Source: Ciona intestinalis (lineage: Eukaryota; Chordata; Ascidiacea; Phlebobranchia; Cionidae). Taken from it: a DNA stretch of 64,000 nt. Below, piece by piece: positions 53,921 through 64,000 of this stretch (the stretch's first letter is position 1; the number at the start of each line of letters is the position of its first letter). The DNA is taken from assembly GCF_000224145.3 (NCBI RefSeq), contig NC_020166.2, positions 863,111-927,110 on the forward strand, written 5' to 3'. The position numbers and the translations under genes were made by a program. The notes below the pieces were generated by a model that was given only the letters and a program-made list of their open reading frames with translations, did no database searches and was not told the DNA's origin.

Positions 53921-56900
53921 TATTGTTAGCAAAACACAATGTACAACCTTGTGTAGCAGGAGGTGTCTGAAGCTCCAATAAAGAATGTCCAAGCAGCTGA
54001 AATAGATTATATTTACAAATGATCTGAATACAAATTAGGAAACATTTGATTTTACCTGGGGTGAATGCACAGAACTAGAAGGATACATTTGTGAGGTTAA
54101 TGGTTTCACCTCTGGCGTACTTGTGGCTAGGAATGTAACGAGTTTAAACTTGTTAAACACAAATAAAATAAATCTTAAACAATTTTAATACACAATATAA
54201 ATTTACTGTTAATTCATTTACTTACATTCATTCTTTGGTACATGATTATTATGTCTACATTTCATGTGACTTTGTAATAATTGTTTCGTACGTCCTTTAT
54301 AACGGCATATCTTGCAATGGAAACTTTTAGTAGCACTGTCGATGTATAACAGCATTTTAGTAATAAGTAAACCGAAAGTATTATTTGTACAAAACAAAGC
54401 GAAATAAATAAATTGACGAAAAAATTAAACTATGCATAATGGTAACCACAATACTACAACACCTATCGGGACAATTTAAAGCTTTTTCATTTTCATACCA
54501 TATGTTTTAACTGTCGCAGAGATATATGGCAAAATCAATTCATGACAGTTATTACTTATATAACTATTTGCAATCTTACTTGTGACGTAGGATGTGGCGT
54601 TTATATCCTTGGTTATTCTTGGTTGAAAACGAACATTTCTCGCAGACGTATATCTTAACTGCGGGGTGATGTTCTTGCAGGTGATTTTTATAATTGTCTC
54701 GGATTTCAAAAGTTTTTCGACATATCTGTGATGTCATAAAAAAACAAATATAACCTGTCCTATATAATGATATGGTGTACATGCTATATATTAGTATAGA
54801 TAACATTTGCTTGATTTTCTGCATAGTCTATAACACAAACCAGCTGGCAGCTACTAATATAATCAACAATTTTTGTAAATTTTTGTCAGTTTATAAAGAT
54901 GAAAATCCAATTAAAAATACTCGCAATTACTCCTAAATTTTGTTGAATAAAAAAGACAAAGTTCTCATACATACAGGGCACATAAATGGCTGATCTTTCT
55001 CCTGGTGCGTTAAGGAATGCTTTTGTAAATTCTCTTTTAAATTAGTGATGTAACTGCAGCCGTCATACGAACATAGATATCTCATTTTATCTTCAGGAAT
55101 GTGTTTTGACAGACGATGACGACGTATTGAAGCTTGACTATTTGATTTAAAATCACAAGCGTCGCATTTAAACTCCTGGGACAAATTATAATAGGGCGTT
55201 AGTATTTAAGTGCAGATGTATCAAAATACATCTGCAATTAAACCTATCCATATTATTCCATGCAAACAAGTATTTCTTCCAGTAAGTGTTGAGGTTATGA
55301 AATAACTGTTACCTAAATAGAAGCTCCCATTGTCATAGCTCACCCATATAGAATACCAGTCCGTGCATACGTTTTACCCAATAGTTTACCTGCATATGAT
55401 ACATCGCTCTATGCACGTCCCACTCATTTTGATTTGTTGTAACAAAACTACATGAACGGCAAACCAAGTCACCGGGTTTCTTATGTTTTGTTAACTCATG
55501 CTGAAATAAAATAAAATTATCTGGTATTTGAATATGATTAACACTTAGCAGTCAATGTTTTATTTACCTCACAGTTGTGTTCTCCAAACTAATATAAAAA
55601 TATAATCAGACAGAAAAAATATACCTACATATTTTTACTTTATATGCCTTTAACCTTTTGGAGAACAGCACAAGTCATCAAAAAGCCCTGCCAGAGCCTC
55701 ATTATTCATGTGAATTTGATTTTACAGCATTCTTAAAAAAAAACGCTATTTGGAAAATAGCACAGACCTGCTTCCTGTTTTTATGGTCTTTAGTTCTAAA
55801 GTTACACCCATCATAACGACAAGCGTAAGGTTGAGCTCCTGTATGAACATTCATGTGTTTCCGTAAGTGGTGGCTCAATCTGTAGTAGGAAGTTGGTTTT
55901 GCAATGAAGTAATATTTCACAGTATTCTTACATGTTAAAGAGTGGAAACAAGTTTTATGTTTGTATTTATTCTTGCAAACAGTGGCAATGACAGTCGTTA
56001 TATCATGAGTGTTCTTTTTCACTAACCTTGTGCCTACTTGTAAGTTACCATATATTTACCTTTCAGATTTTTTTTAATGTAGGCTATGTCCTAGTCCTCA
56101 GGCTAACCACTTTGCCAAGACACCAACATTTTAAATTTTACCACTATTACCCATCCTTAAAACCTAATTCAGGACATAGATTTATTCCAAATTGGCAAGT
56201 TACTAGGGCAACCAGGTGACATGGGATTTAGATGACTTTACTTGCTCTAGTACATAATAAAAGTGATGACCACACTTACTTTGCTACATAATTACATTGC
56301 TGGCAGAAGAAATGTTTAGAACCAGGATGTGCAACACTACAGTGTGTGTTCAAATCCTCCTTTGTCTTATACTGTGGATTCCCCACTGAAGCCACGCAAT
56401 ACTTGCAAGTGAAACCATTCTCATGTCGTAGTTTGATGTGGTCTAATAAATCTCTCTGTGAAAAGAAGACTTCTATTAATTGAATATATATAGTAGGGTG
56501 GGTAAAGATGGAACACCTCTAGCACGTAATGTCCAAATATTCTAATCTGGTTTTAATAATTAACATCGATCTATAAGAATCGTGAAGATACAGTTTTATA
56601 ATTCTTTGAATGTTTTTTGTTTACTACCAAATGGGACAAAACAATTGAATGAGAAGTGTCCCATCCACCCTACTATATGCATATACACATGAGTGGGCAA
56701 AATGGGACAGATTTCAAGTCAGACTGACTTTTGTTTCTTATTCGGATAACTAACAAAAAAAAGTTGTGTATAAGAGCCAGTGTTCCCGTTTTGGTTTTGC
56801 TTTACCTGATTATCTGAGGTATATGGACAGAACTGGCAACACTGGTGATTGGAATGCTTAGATAACTGATGTTGAAGTAAAATATATTTAGACGCTGCAT

Positions 56901-59598
56901 GGAAACCACATTCATCACATAAGTGCTCGCCACCCATATGTGTGTATCTCCTGTGGAAAAAGATATCTATTTTTAATAACTGGGATGAATTCTACAAATC
57001 TGGCCCCGATCTAGTGCTCATAAATATGGACTACAAAAAGAGACTGATGACGCCATTTTAAATGAAATATATACAGAATACAATATGTATTTGGTAGGAC
57101 TTGCTGCAATTTTTAACTTAAGATTGGTGTCATTAAACGGGTGGTCTGGCAACTCCACATTCAAACAAAGTTAATAGTATATATATTACATGCACTACTT
57201 CTACTTGTAAAAATTATGAACTCTTAGTGATGTTGGTGACTCCGTGCATTTTGGGTTACACTGAATTAAGGAAATGCACTGACAACTGACCTTACCTATG
57301 ACTATAAAGTGTAAAAGAACTTGCGAATGTTTCTCCACATTCATTACAAGGGTTGGTGGAAGGATGGTTGTGAGTCTGTAAAAGCAACCGAGTTTATTAA
57401 GCATATAAGTAAAGTGTGCCAGACTGCTGTAGTAAGCCTTTAAACACAACCAAAGACTATGAATAAACTGGCCTTGCAAATTTTAATTAAACAAATGACT
57501 TTATTTTGCTCTTTGGTCACAGTAAAGAAGATCGGAAAATATACAATTGCATAAAGACGAGAAATACTGGTAAATGACAGTCGTTACAACACAAATATGA
57601 TTCCAAGAACAACATACTGGTAAACAGCAGATATTTTTAGGTAAAAGTGTATTATAGTAAAAAAAATAATTTAGTTCCCTCCCACCCATTACCTCCATGT
57701 GTATTTTCACTTGGGTCCAATTTTTGTTTTCATAATCGCACATCACACATTTAAACTTGTCACCATAATGTGAGTCTATGTGTATTGTTAGGTCCTCATC
57801 TGATTTAAATCTGCAATGTTAGAATACAGCTATAATATGTAAAAACGTGGTGTATATAATTTATTAAATAAATGAAATATTTATGAAACACCACAAAGTA
57901 ACATATATGGTAACTCACAAGCAAGCACGAGGTGTATGAAACAGAACACCCGTGTTATAACTATACTGTTTGCAACTTTTTTTCTGATTTAAACCTGCAA
58001 TGTTAGTGTACTCATACAGTACAGGTGTACAGCTATAATACATAATAGGTATACAAAGCGCAAGGATAAAGCAAGTTACATACATTCAAACATTGTATGC
58101 ATAATATGTTGTTTAAGCATTATACATATAGATTTCAACCTACTTTCTTTTACAAACTTGGCATTGCATTGAGTCAGAAAACTTCAAATTATCAGAAGCA
58201 AGCTCAGTACATGAATCTGTAGTTAAACATTTGTTGTATTAAATAAAACTATTTAATAATTCAGTCCATACCTGTTTTAGAACATTGCTGCTTTTCCAAT
58301 GAGGTAATCTGAGGAAAAAAATAGATTGTTTTAATTGAATAAAATACTAACATTGCCTATGAATGTTAAATTTTCTATAAAACAGTCAAAAATTATTTTG
58401 TAGGAAACAGTTGCTGCAAAAGATCTAATTTTATGGTCATTACCATAATGTGTCACTTTAAACATTAATATACACACAGACCTCAGCATTGGTGTTTTGT
58501 TGAGTTTTGCTTGTTTTCTGGTCGTAATATACAAAGTCTTCATTCTTCGTTTTACATTTTCTCTTTAAATTCCCTATAGATTATTGTAAGTGTAAAATGG
58601 ATAAGCAAAGTACTAACAAAAAAATTTCAAAAAAAGAACCTGCCATATATGCTAAGATCAATGATAATGAAATTTATTTTATGGATCAAAATGCTTACAC
58701 TTGAAAGTAATAACTATTAGAACTATGTATAACTGTTAATTGGCAATAAAATTAAAAAAGCATCTACAAATATTATTTATAACATCGTCTAATACAATAA
58801 TTATATGATTTTTTTACTGATAATCATTTGGGAATGTACTTTATATAATCGATTATAACAAAACAGCAATGACAGTAAACCTCTTTGATTTGATACATGG
58901 TTCTCCTCTTTCACTTTGGCTGTGGATTCTGTGTTCGCTGTCTGGACCTTTAAAAATATATAACTTATTGTCTATTTTAAGGTTTTACAGCTTAAAATCA
59001 AAGATACAATAATAACTAGGTACTAATGAGGTATTCTATACACTGTGTGGTACAGCGGTTCCCAAACTTTTCTAAAAATTTTTCCTAGTGGGTCCTTTGC
59101 AATTATTTTGGTATTTCGCAGCACTATTAAAATCAAAGAACATTAGCTAACTAAAGACTAATATAAAGCAAGCATTTCAACCTATATTATCGAATCATAT
59201 TCATTGCTGTACATTGTGGACCCTCTAAAACTGTTGTAGGGACCCCAGGTTTGGGAACCGCTGGTATAGTATAGACTACAATACAGTGTTATGATACTGA
59301 TTAGGCAAGTGGCTTGAGGTTAGTGGTTAAGAGATAGGGTTAGGCAGTTAGATAACATAGAATTCTTCACTACCACCTACAATTTCACTATAGTAAAACG
59401 CCTTTCAAAACTGGACGATAAACATTGTTAAACACAATACAAAAATACAAGTTGCATTAAGGGAAACACCTTTTCATTGTCATTGTGTTCCGTTTTAATG
59501 TGTTGTTTAATGTCGTCTTCCACTTGGCCACCATAACCACATAGTTTACAAGTAAACGAAATTTGAATTAATTCTTGTATACTTTCGTTACACTCCAT
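53910..59598 (-). CDS. C2H2 zinc-finger protein with 15 fingers
   Basis: This is a probable nuclear DNA-binding protein. Fifteen exons join in phase into 548 residues: 59470-59598, 58897-58947, 58271-58307, 58144-58216, 57693-57810, 57296-57375, 56806-56950, 56280-56455, 55768-55879, 55390-55500, 54975-55175, 54580-54725, 54226-54335, 54056-54126 and 53910-53996. One finger is at the N-terminus (CKLCGYGG..HIKTEH). A Ser/Thr/Glu-rich spacer follows. Fourteen more fingers include CQVCKRKF, CDECGFHA, CQFCPYTSDNQ, CRYDGCNF, CDACDFKS, CSYDGCSY, CPICRKTF, CEKCSFST and CKICRYKG. Many fingers are split by introns. Linkers are irregular and only one is TGAQPYAC-like, so this is not a KRAB-type array. 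The C-terminal tail is Ser/Pro-rich. Exon 2 ends at a donor (CAT|GTATCA) chosen because it alone keeps the frame. I cannot name an ortholog. Confidence 0.9.
55983..56065 (-). mobile_element. SINE fragment in the zinc-finger gene
   Basis: It has ACAGTCGTTATATCATGAGTG and CTAACCTTGTGCCTACTTGTAAGTTACC. The copy is short and decayed, in reverse orientation. Confidence 0.6.
56489..56680 (-). mobile_element. MITE copy in the zinc-finger gene
   Basis: It has ends TATATAGTAGGGTGGGTAAAGATGG and GTGTCCCATCCACCCTACTATA. The body is in the reverse orientation. Confidence 0.8.
57888..57962 (+). mobile_element. SINE tail fragment in the zinc-finger gene
   Basis: It has CCACAAAGTAACATATATGG, AACTCACAAGCAAGCACGAGG and GAAACAGAACACCCGTGTTATAAC. 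A matching end (GCGCAAGGATAAAGCAAGTTACATACATTC) lies at about 58058-58087, so unrelated sequence has split the copy. Confidence 0.7.
59053..59263. mobile_element. Non-autonomous hAT element, 211 bp
   Basis: It has perfect 15-base terminal inverted repeats (CAGCGGTTCCCAAAC at the left, GTTTGGGAACCGCTG at the right). It is flanked by GTGTGGTA and GTATAGTA, which match at six of eight positions as an aged 8-bp target duplication. The ends follow the hAT pattern CAGNGGTTC. There is no coding capacity. It lies in intron 1 of the zinc-finger gene. Confidence 0.9.
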
Positions 59599-60281
59599 TC
59601 GTGTTTGTTTATAAATAAATTACACGACGAACCCAAATATCTGACTGTATTGGTTTTCTGCCATTTCTATCCTATGTAGTTTTTAAAAGTTCGTAATTAC
59701 GTTTTAAAGCAAGCAGTAGTATTTAAAATTAGTACTCTACAAATTAATGTCAATGTAAAAATTATTTTTTATCTGTAAAGCAAATGTACTTTAAAATTAG
59801 TGTAAACATACGGCGGACAGTAATTATATACGCCCAAAGTCCACTTTGATTACGCCTACTATTTATCTCTCTCTCTTTCTTTCTCTCTCATATTGGAATA
59901 CTCTGTATGCATTATGTAATGATCATTCATAACTCAGCAATACAATATACTTCACTTAAAACTTGTTTTATCATCACTTTTGCTAAAGATTGTCCAGTAA
60001 AGTTGCTATTGTATAAGGTAGTTCTGTGTATTTCAGTCAGAACGTACCATCGCGGAATTCCTCATTCCTCCACGAATAGAGCGTACTAGCAGGCGTAAAC
60101 AGCTATGTTAAAGAGACTAGGGACAAAGTGGTGTGGGAGCAGAAACGAAAAGAGGTGCGAAAGGAGAAGAAAAGCATGTGGTGGCATGCGCTTGGGTTGC
60201 TGGCTCTCAGCACTTGGCCGCACTTGGCTACTCATTTGTTCCTACAGGTGGTGACTGGTGTAAATTGGTAGTACAGAGAAT
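59599..60281. promoter_or_regulatory. Divergent intergenic region of zinc-finger gene and RDH copy 1
   Basis: These 683 bases lie between start codons. A CT-rich tract (CTCTCTCTCTTTCTTTCTCTCTC) is at about 59868-59890. No clear core promoter motif is seen. Confidence 0.5.
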
Positions 60282-63154
60282 ATGGAAAAGAGTGCCCGTG
60301 GCAATTGGGTTATTTCGGATGTCAAAATGACAGGGAAAACCGTGGTAATAACAGGCGCAAACACTGGGATCGGATTGGAAACAGCAATCGACCTTGTAAA
60401 GCGCGAAGCAAGAGTAATTCTCGGGTGTAGAAATATGGCGAAAGCTGAAGAAGCGAAGCAAAGGGTAAGGGCCAAAGTAGGGCCTTCATTGGTACCGTTT
60501 TGAAGATACACACTGCAGATTTAAAACTAAGGTTCGTTAATACAGATTATAACGGAAACCGGCGGAAATGAAGATAAAATTATTTTAAAGCAACTAGATT
60601 TGGCATCTTTTGCCTCAGTGCGCGCATTTGCAAAAGATGTGAATGAAAACGAAAGCAGAATCGACGTTTTACTTAACAACGCAGGTAGGCTATTAGTTAG
60701 CAATTTCAAACTACAACCATAAAGCTAAAGGCGTATACATGCTGAAGGAATGCCATATTTCATCAAATATTTGCGTTGGTTAGATTAAACATTGTATCAC
60801 CCAGCAGCACGATGGCACTCCAAAGGTAAATGACGGCCGCAGAGTTTCACCTTTTTCTCATTTTATTTCTATCAAATGAAAGCTATAGTATTGTGGGGTA
60901 AAATGGGATAGTGTTAGCACTAAGTATATCATATTTCCTTATCGTGTTTTTAACAACTAACAACGCTCTTTTAGTGTTGTGGGGCTACGGGTATATAGTT
61001 CAGTAAACATTTTTTGTTTATTACTAAACGGAAAGTAAAAAGAATGAAAGCATATAACATCTTACCCCACTCTATACAATATTAGTCGCTTTATTAGCAT
61101 AAAAACGAGTTGCCTATACCACTTTACATGATGTTCAGGTATAATGCTAATCCCGAAAGGAAAGACTGAAGACGGGTTTGAGCTTCATTACGGAGTGAAC
61201 CATCTCGGGCATTTTCTTCTCACTAATCTATTACTCGATCTTGTAAAGGTTTGACATGCATTTTACTTCGACCTTGCTCAAATTATTTGGTTAACTTTAG
61301 ATACAATGCGCATGAGTAAATTTGTTTAGGGTGTACTAAAGTGTAACGGAAGTGGCGTTATTAACCTTGCCAACTGCGTGTATTTTTTAAATAATACGTT
61401 AAATACGAGAGCATTGTTTGATAAAGTTACATACATTATATCCTAATACCCCATGATTATACTGATAAATATGTTAAGGAATGAATGTAGCTCACTTTTC
61501 CTCGCATGGCCGAAAAACATCATCATCAAACGGGTGTTCTGTTTCATACACCTCGTGCCAATTTACGAGTTACCAGCCTATGTTACTCTGTGGGTAATAA
61601 TTTTTTAACTTACAAAAAACTGGGATTTTTTTTAACTTACAAAAAACTTACTCTCACTTTAAAACTTACAGAAAAGCGCACCAAGTCGAATTATAAACGT
61701 ATCATCGGAGGCACACAGACTTGGGAGCCCCAGAATCGACTGGGACGACATGAATTACGACAACAATTATTCTGCATCGTTGGCTTACAACCGAAGCAAA
61801 CTGATGAATATTTTATTTACAAGAGAGCTGAGCAGAAGATTAGAGGGTATTTATACTAACTTAAAACGATGTGCAAACTATAGTACTGTGGGGTAAGATG
61901 GAATACCGTTGGGCCGTAAATCCCACATTTTCTGATTGTGTTTTCAACACCTAAAGCGTGATTTCAGAGTCGCGGTTATATCATAGTACACTTCCGTATA
62001 CTATATGGTTATATTGTGATTCTCTGAATATTTTTTGTTTATACCAAATAGGGCGAAAAACGAGAATGAAAACTTATTTCATCTTACCCCACCCTACTAT
62101 AGTTTAACGCAGTTTTATCATCATTTTCAAAAAATACAGTTTTTTCTTTAACACAGATTTATCATCATGTTTAAAATAAAGGAGAGTGTTTTTTAAAATA
62201 TTAAAAATAAACATTCCTCTGTTTATAAGGTACCAAGGTAACGGCAAACAGCTTGCATCCTGGTGTTGTGAGAACAGAGCTTTCTCGGCATATGTTCGAT
62301 TCAAATATATCTATGTGGAGAACTGCTGTCAAATGGATTGTGGACCCGCTTGTTTATTTGTTCGGTAAAACTCCTGTACACGGAGCCCAGACTAATATCT
62401 ACCTGTGCATTGCACCGGAAGTGGAGAACGTCAGTGGGAAATATTTTAAGTAAGTAAAGCGGTACAAAACTTGGAAGTTATAGTAGTGGGGGAAGATGGG
62501 ACACCTTTTCATTCTGTTTTCTCGTCTGGTTTGATAGTAAACGAAAAGCATTCAAAGAATTCTAAAATCGTATCCTCACAACTCTCATAGACCGTTGTGT
62601 TGTTTAAACACGAGCAGGATGTTTCAATATTATGTGCTAAAGGTGTCCCATCTTCCCCCACAGTACCACATAATGTTTCGTTGGCTACGGTCGAACCTTT
62701 TACTATTAATTGTTTTCTTTAAACTGCTTTAAGACTGCCAGCTGATATAAACTTTGATTTCTACTATACTGTAACAAGTTTGATATTTCTTTAATGGAAC
62801 CGTACTTTATCCATGCAGTTTTCGCGGTTTAGTGGATTAGTAGGTTGGGGTAGGATGGTACAAGTTTTCATTCTCTTTTCTCGTCCCATTTAGGAGTAAA
62901 CAAAAAATATCTACTGAGTTATGCAACCGTATCCTCACGACTGTAAAAGAGCAAGATATGTGCGGTATTACGGCCTACTAGAGATATCTCTAGTAGGCCG
63001 TGGCGGTATCCATCTTACCCCACAGTACTAACGTATTTGTTTTTTCAGAGATTGCGCGATTGCGAATGAAAATGGTCAAGCCAAGAGCGACCAGGATGCA
63101 AAAAGATTATGGGACTTGAGCGTTGAAGTTACGGGGTTGTCAGAGGGTTCTTAA
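60282..63154 (+). CDS. RDH: RDH11-14-type short-chain dehydrogenase, copy 1
   Basis: This is a probable NADP(H)-dependent retinal/aldehyde reductase of the SDR7C family. Six exons join in phase into 310 residues: 60282-60464, 60546-60684, 61139-61248, 61672-61846, 62230-62449 and 63049-63154 (TAA). The cofactor motif TGANTGIG is at about residues 24-31. [15 protein letters not shown], catalytic Ser in RIINVSS, YNRSK (YxxxK) and [14 protein letters not shown] all follow in canonical order. The tail includes [13 protein letters not shown] and SGKYFKDC. Human RDH11-14 start with a membrane anchor. This start has none, so the protein may be soluble, or an upstream exon is missed. Introns hold four MITEs and a SINE. 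A 48-base in-frame segment at 61330-61377 could be a cassette exon. A second copy follows in tandem. Confidence 0.94.
60893..61078 (-). mobile_element. MITE copy in RDH intron 2
   Basis: It has ends TATTGTGGGGTAAAATGGGATA and CATCTTACCCCACTCTATACAATA. The body is in the reverse orientation (TTATCGTGTTTTTAACAACTAAC). It belongs to the GGGGTAAGATGGGATA subtype. Confidence 0.8.
61482..61610 (-). mobile_element. SINE fragment in RDH intron 3
   Basis: It has GAATGAATGTAGCTCAC, CGCATGGCCGAAAAACATC, GGGTGTTCTGTTTCATACACC and TTTACGAGTTACC..GTTACTCTGTGGGTAAT, in reverse orientation without the head. Confidence 0.75.
61882..62101 (-). mobile_element. MITE copy in RDH intron 4
   Basis: It has ends TAGTACTGTGGGGTAAGATGG and CATCTTACCCCACCCTACTATA. 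The body is in the reverse orientation with a local insertion near 61985-62010. Confidence 0.8.
62481..62670 (+). mobile_element. MITE copy in RDH intron 5
   Basis: It has ends ATAGTAGTGGGGGAAGATGGGACAC and GTGTCCCATCTTCCCCCACAGTACC, and a forward body. Confidence 0.82.
62840..63031 (+). mobile_element. MITE copy carrying a 32-bp perfect palindrome
   Basis: It has ends TAGTAGGTTGGGGTAGGATGG and CCATCTTACCCCACAGTACTA. The normal central segment is replaced at 62970-63001 by a perfect palindrome with half-site ACGGCCTACTAGAGAT. It lies in RDH intron 5, 18 bases before the last exon. Confidence 0.82.
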
Positions 63155-63666
63155 TCATGTTAAAGTTAATTTATATATACAGGAAAGGTTTAACTATTTC
63201 TGTATACTTCGTTGTCCAATTCTAGTGAAAAATAACTGTAAAATAAATTATATAATGAAAAAATAATGTTGCTTTTAAAACTTATGTTTTTTTGTTGGCT
63301 GGCAATGATTTGTGTTCAGAAAATCCGGTTAACTTTCGTATAACTGACAGAGAAAAATGAGAGATGGAATTTTAGGAGAAATAAAGAGAGACAATAAGAA
63401 ATGGAAACAAAGGAAAGAGAGAGGGATAGATAATGAGAGAGAACAAACGAGAGAAAGGTGAAACATTCATGACTAACAAATCGTTACGTTGTGTGACTTG
63501 TGTGTCCTCCATTTTGCTAAAGCTCCAGTTACATATTAGAAACTGCCTAGTCATGGTGACAGAGAAACTCGTGTTATATTAGCCGGAGTAGCAATTAGTT
63601 ATTGATTCAAGTTAGATGCAAGCAAGGTACAGGTTGTTAAGTGGATTTGTAGGTTCTTTGTCAAAA
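63155..63666. promoter_or_regulatory. Intergenic stretch between the RDH copies
   Basis: It holds the copy 1 3' UTR and the copy 2 promoter. A purine-rich tract (GAGAGACAATAAGAAATGG..GAGAGAGAACAAACGAGAG) lies at about 63355-63460. It mirrors the pyrimidine tract upstream of copy 1 but on the opposite strand. Confidence 0.5.
63242..63247 (+). terminator. Poly(A) signal AATAAA of RDH copy 1
   Basis: This is the first AATAAA after the stop codon, 88 bases downstream. A second run of AAAAAATAATG follows. Confidence 0.6.
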
Positions 63667-64000
63667 ATGGTCAAGTCTGCACGTGGTAGTTGGGTACGGA
63701 GCGATGTCAAAATGACAGGGAAAACGGTCGTAATAACAGGCGCTAATACTGGAATCGGGTTGGAAACAGCAATCGACCTTGTAAAGCGTGAAGCAAGAGT
63801 AATTCTCGGCTGCAGAAACATGGAGAAAGCAGAAGAAGCAAAGCAAAGGGTAAAATGCTTGAATTACTATCCGGAAATGACGATTGCTAATTCTGTTTCA
63901 TAACGATTGCTGTTTCTGTATTTGCAGATTTTTAAAGAAGCTGGCGGCAAAGATGACACAGTCGTTATAAAGCAACTAGATTTGTCATCGTTGGCCTCAG
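63667..64000 (+). CDS. RDH: RDH11-14-type short-chain dehydrogenase, copy 2 (partial)
   Basis: This is a tandem duplicate of the preceding gene, cut by the window end. Exon 1 (63667-63849) has exactly the same length and phase as in copy 1. It reads [20 protein letters not shown], then TGANTGIG and an almost identical following stretch. Exon 2 starts at 63928 (IFKEAGGKDDTVVIKQLDL) and runs off the window. Nucleotide similarity is high across exon 1 but the intron differs, as expected for a duplicate under coding constraint. It also lacks an N-terminal membrane anchor. Confidence 0.93.

Noticed and set aside
58881-58896. Longer exon 2 of the zinc-finger gene using donor AGAG|GTTTAC
   Set aside because: It would shift the frame and bring an early stop in exon 3. 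The donor at 58896 keeps all later fingers in frame.

Overview
This is a eukaryotic nuclear window that reads as a tunicate of the sea-squirt genus Ciona. The evidence is its AT-rich sequence, small introns with GT..AG borders, chordate-type proteins, and two very abundant short repeats. One repeat is a palindromic-ended MITE of about 190 bp carrying GGGGGAAGATGGGACAC-type termini. The other is a tRNA-headed SINE with an ATTC-rich tail. They resemble the MITE and composite SINE classes described for Ciona, but I could not check this against a library. Gene models were built by hand from splice signals, reading phase and remembered protein families. Two 50-N assembly gaps lie at 15553-15602 and 25698-25747.

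Layout. 1-3931 is mostly repeats. 3932-5473 (+) is a helical-repeat (TPR-like) protein of unknown role. 6509-19883 (-) is TIMELESS in 26 exons. 20421-22662 (-) is folylpolyglutamate synthase. 24572-34231 (-) is an SLC49A4/DIRC2-type lysosomal transporter with a broken hAT transposon in one intron. 34901-36871 (-) is a heterochromatin protein 1 (CBX1/3/5 type). 37497-43440 (+) is an hnRNP A/B gene that hosts six box C/D snoRNA copies. 45001-47421 (+) is a TSPAN13/31 tetraspanin. 48467-48745 (-) is NAA38. 49441-50216 (+) is a short SAP30. 51246-52149 (-) is the mitochondrial ATP synthase c subunit. 53910-59598 (-) is a 15-finger C2H2 protein. 60282-63154 (+) is an RDH11-14-type dehydrogenase, with a second tandem copy starting at 63667 and running off the end.

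The most interesting signals are the following. (a) HP1 and hnRNP A sit head to head with about 0.6 kb between start codons, as CBX3-HNRNPA2B1 and CBX5-HNRNPA1 do in human. (b) CBX, HNRNPA, ATP5MC and TSPAN13/31 families, plus TIMELESS, all map in human to the HOX-bearing chromosomes 2, 7, 12 and 17. The window therefore looks like a preserved piece of the pre-duplication HOX-linked linkage group. (c) Six hnRNP A introns carry related C/D snoRNAs whose D'-box guide matches the P-loop of large-subunit rRNA. (d) A short first exon gives the folylpolyglutamate synthase a mitochondrial-type leader that a plain ORF reading misses.

Most genes here are housekeeping (replication fork, chromatin, RNA processing, mitochondrial ATP synthesis, N-terminal acetylation). 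They share no single pathway. The link between them is chromosomal, not functional.
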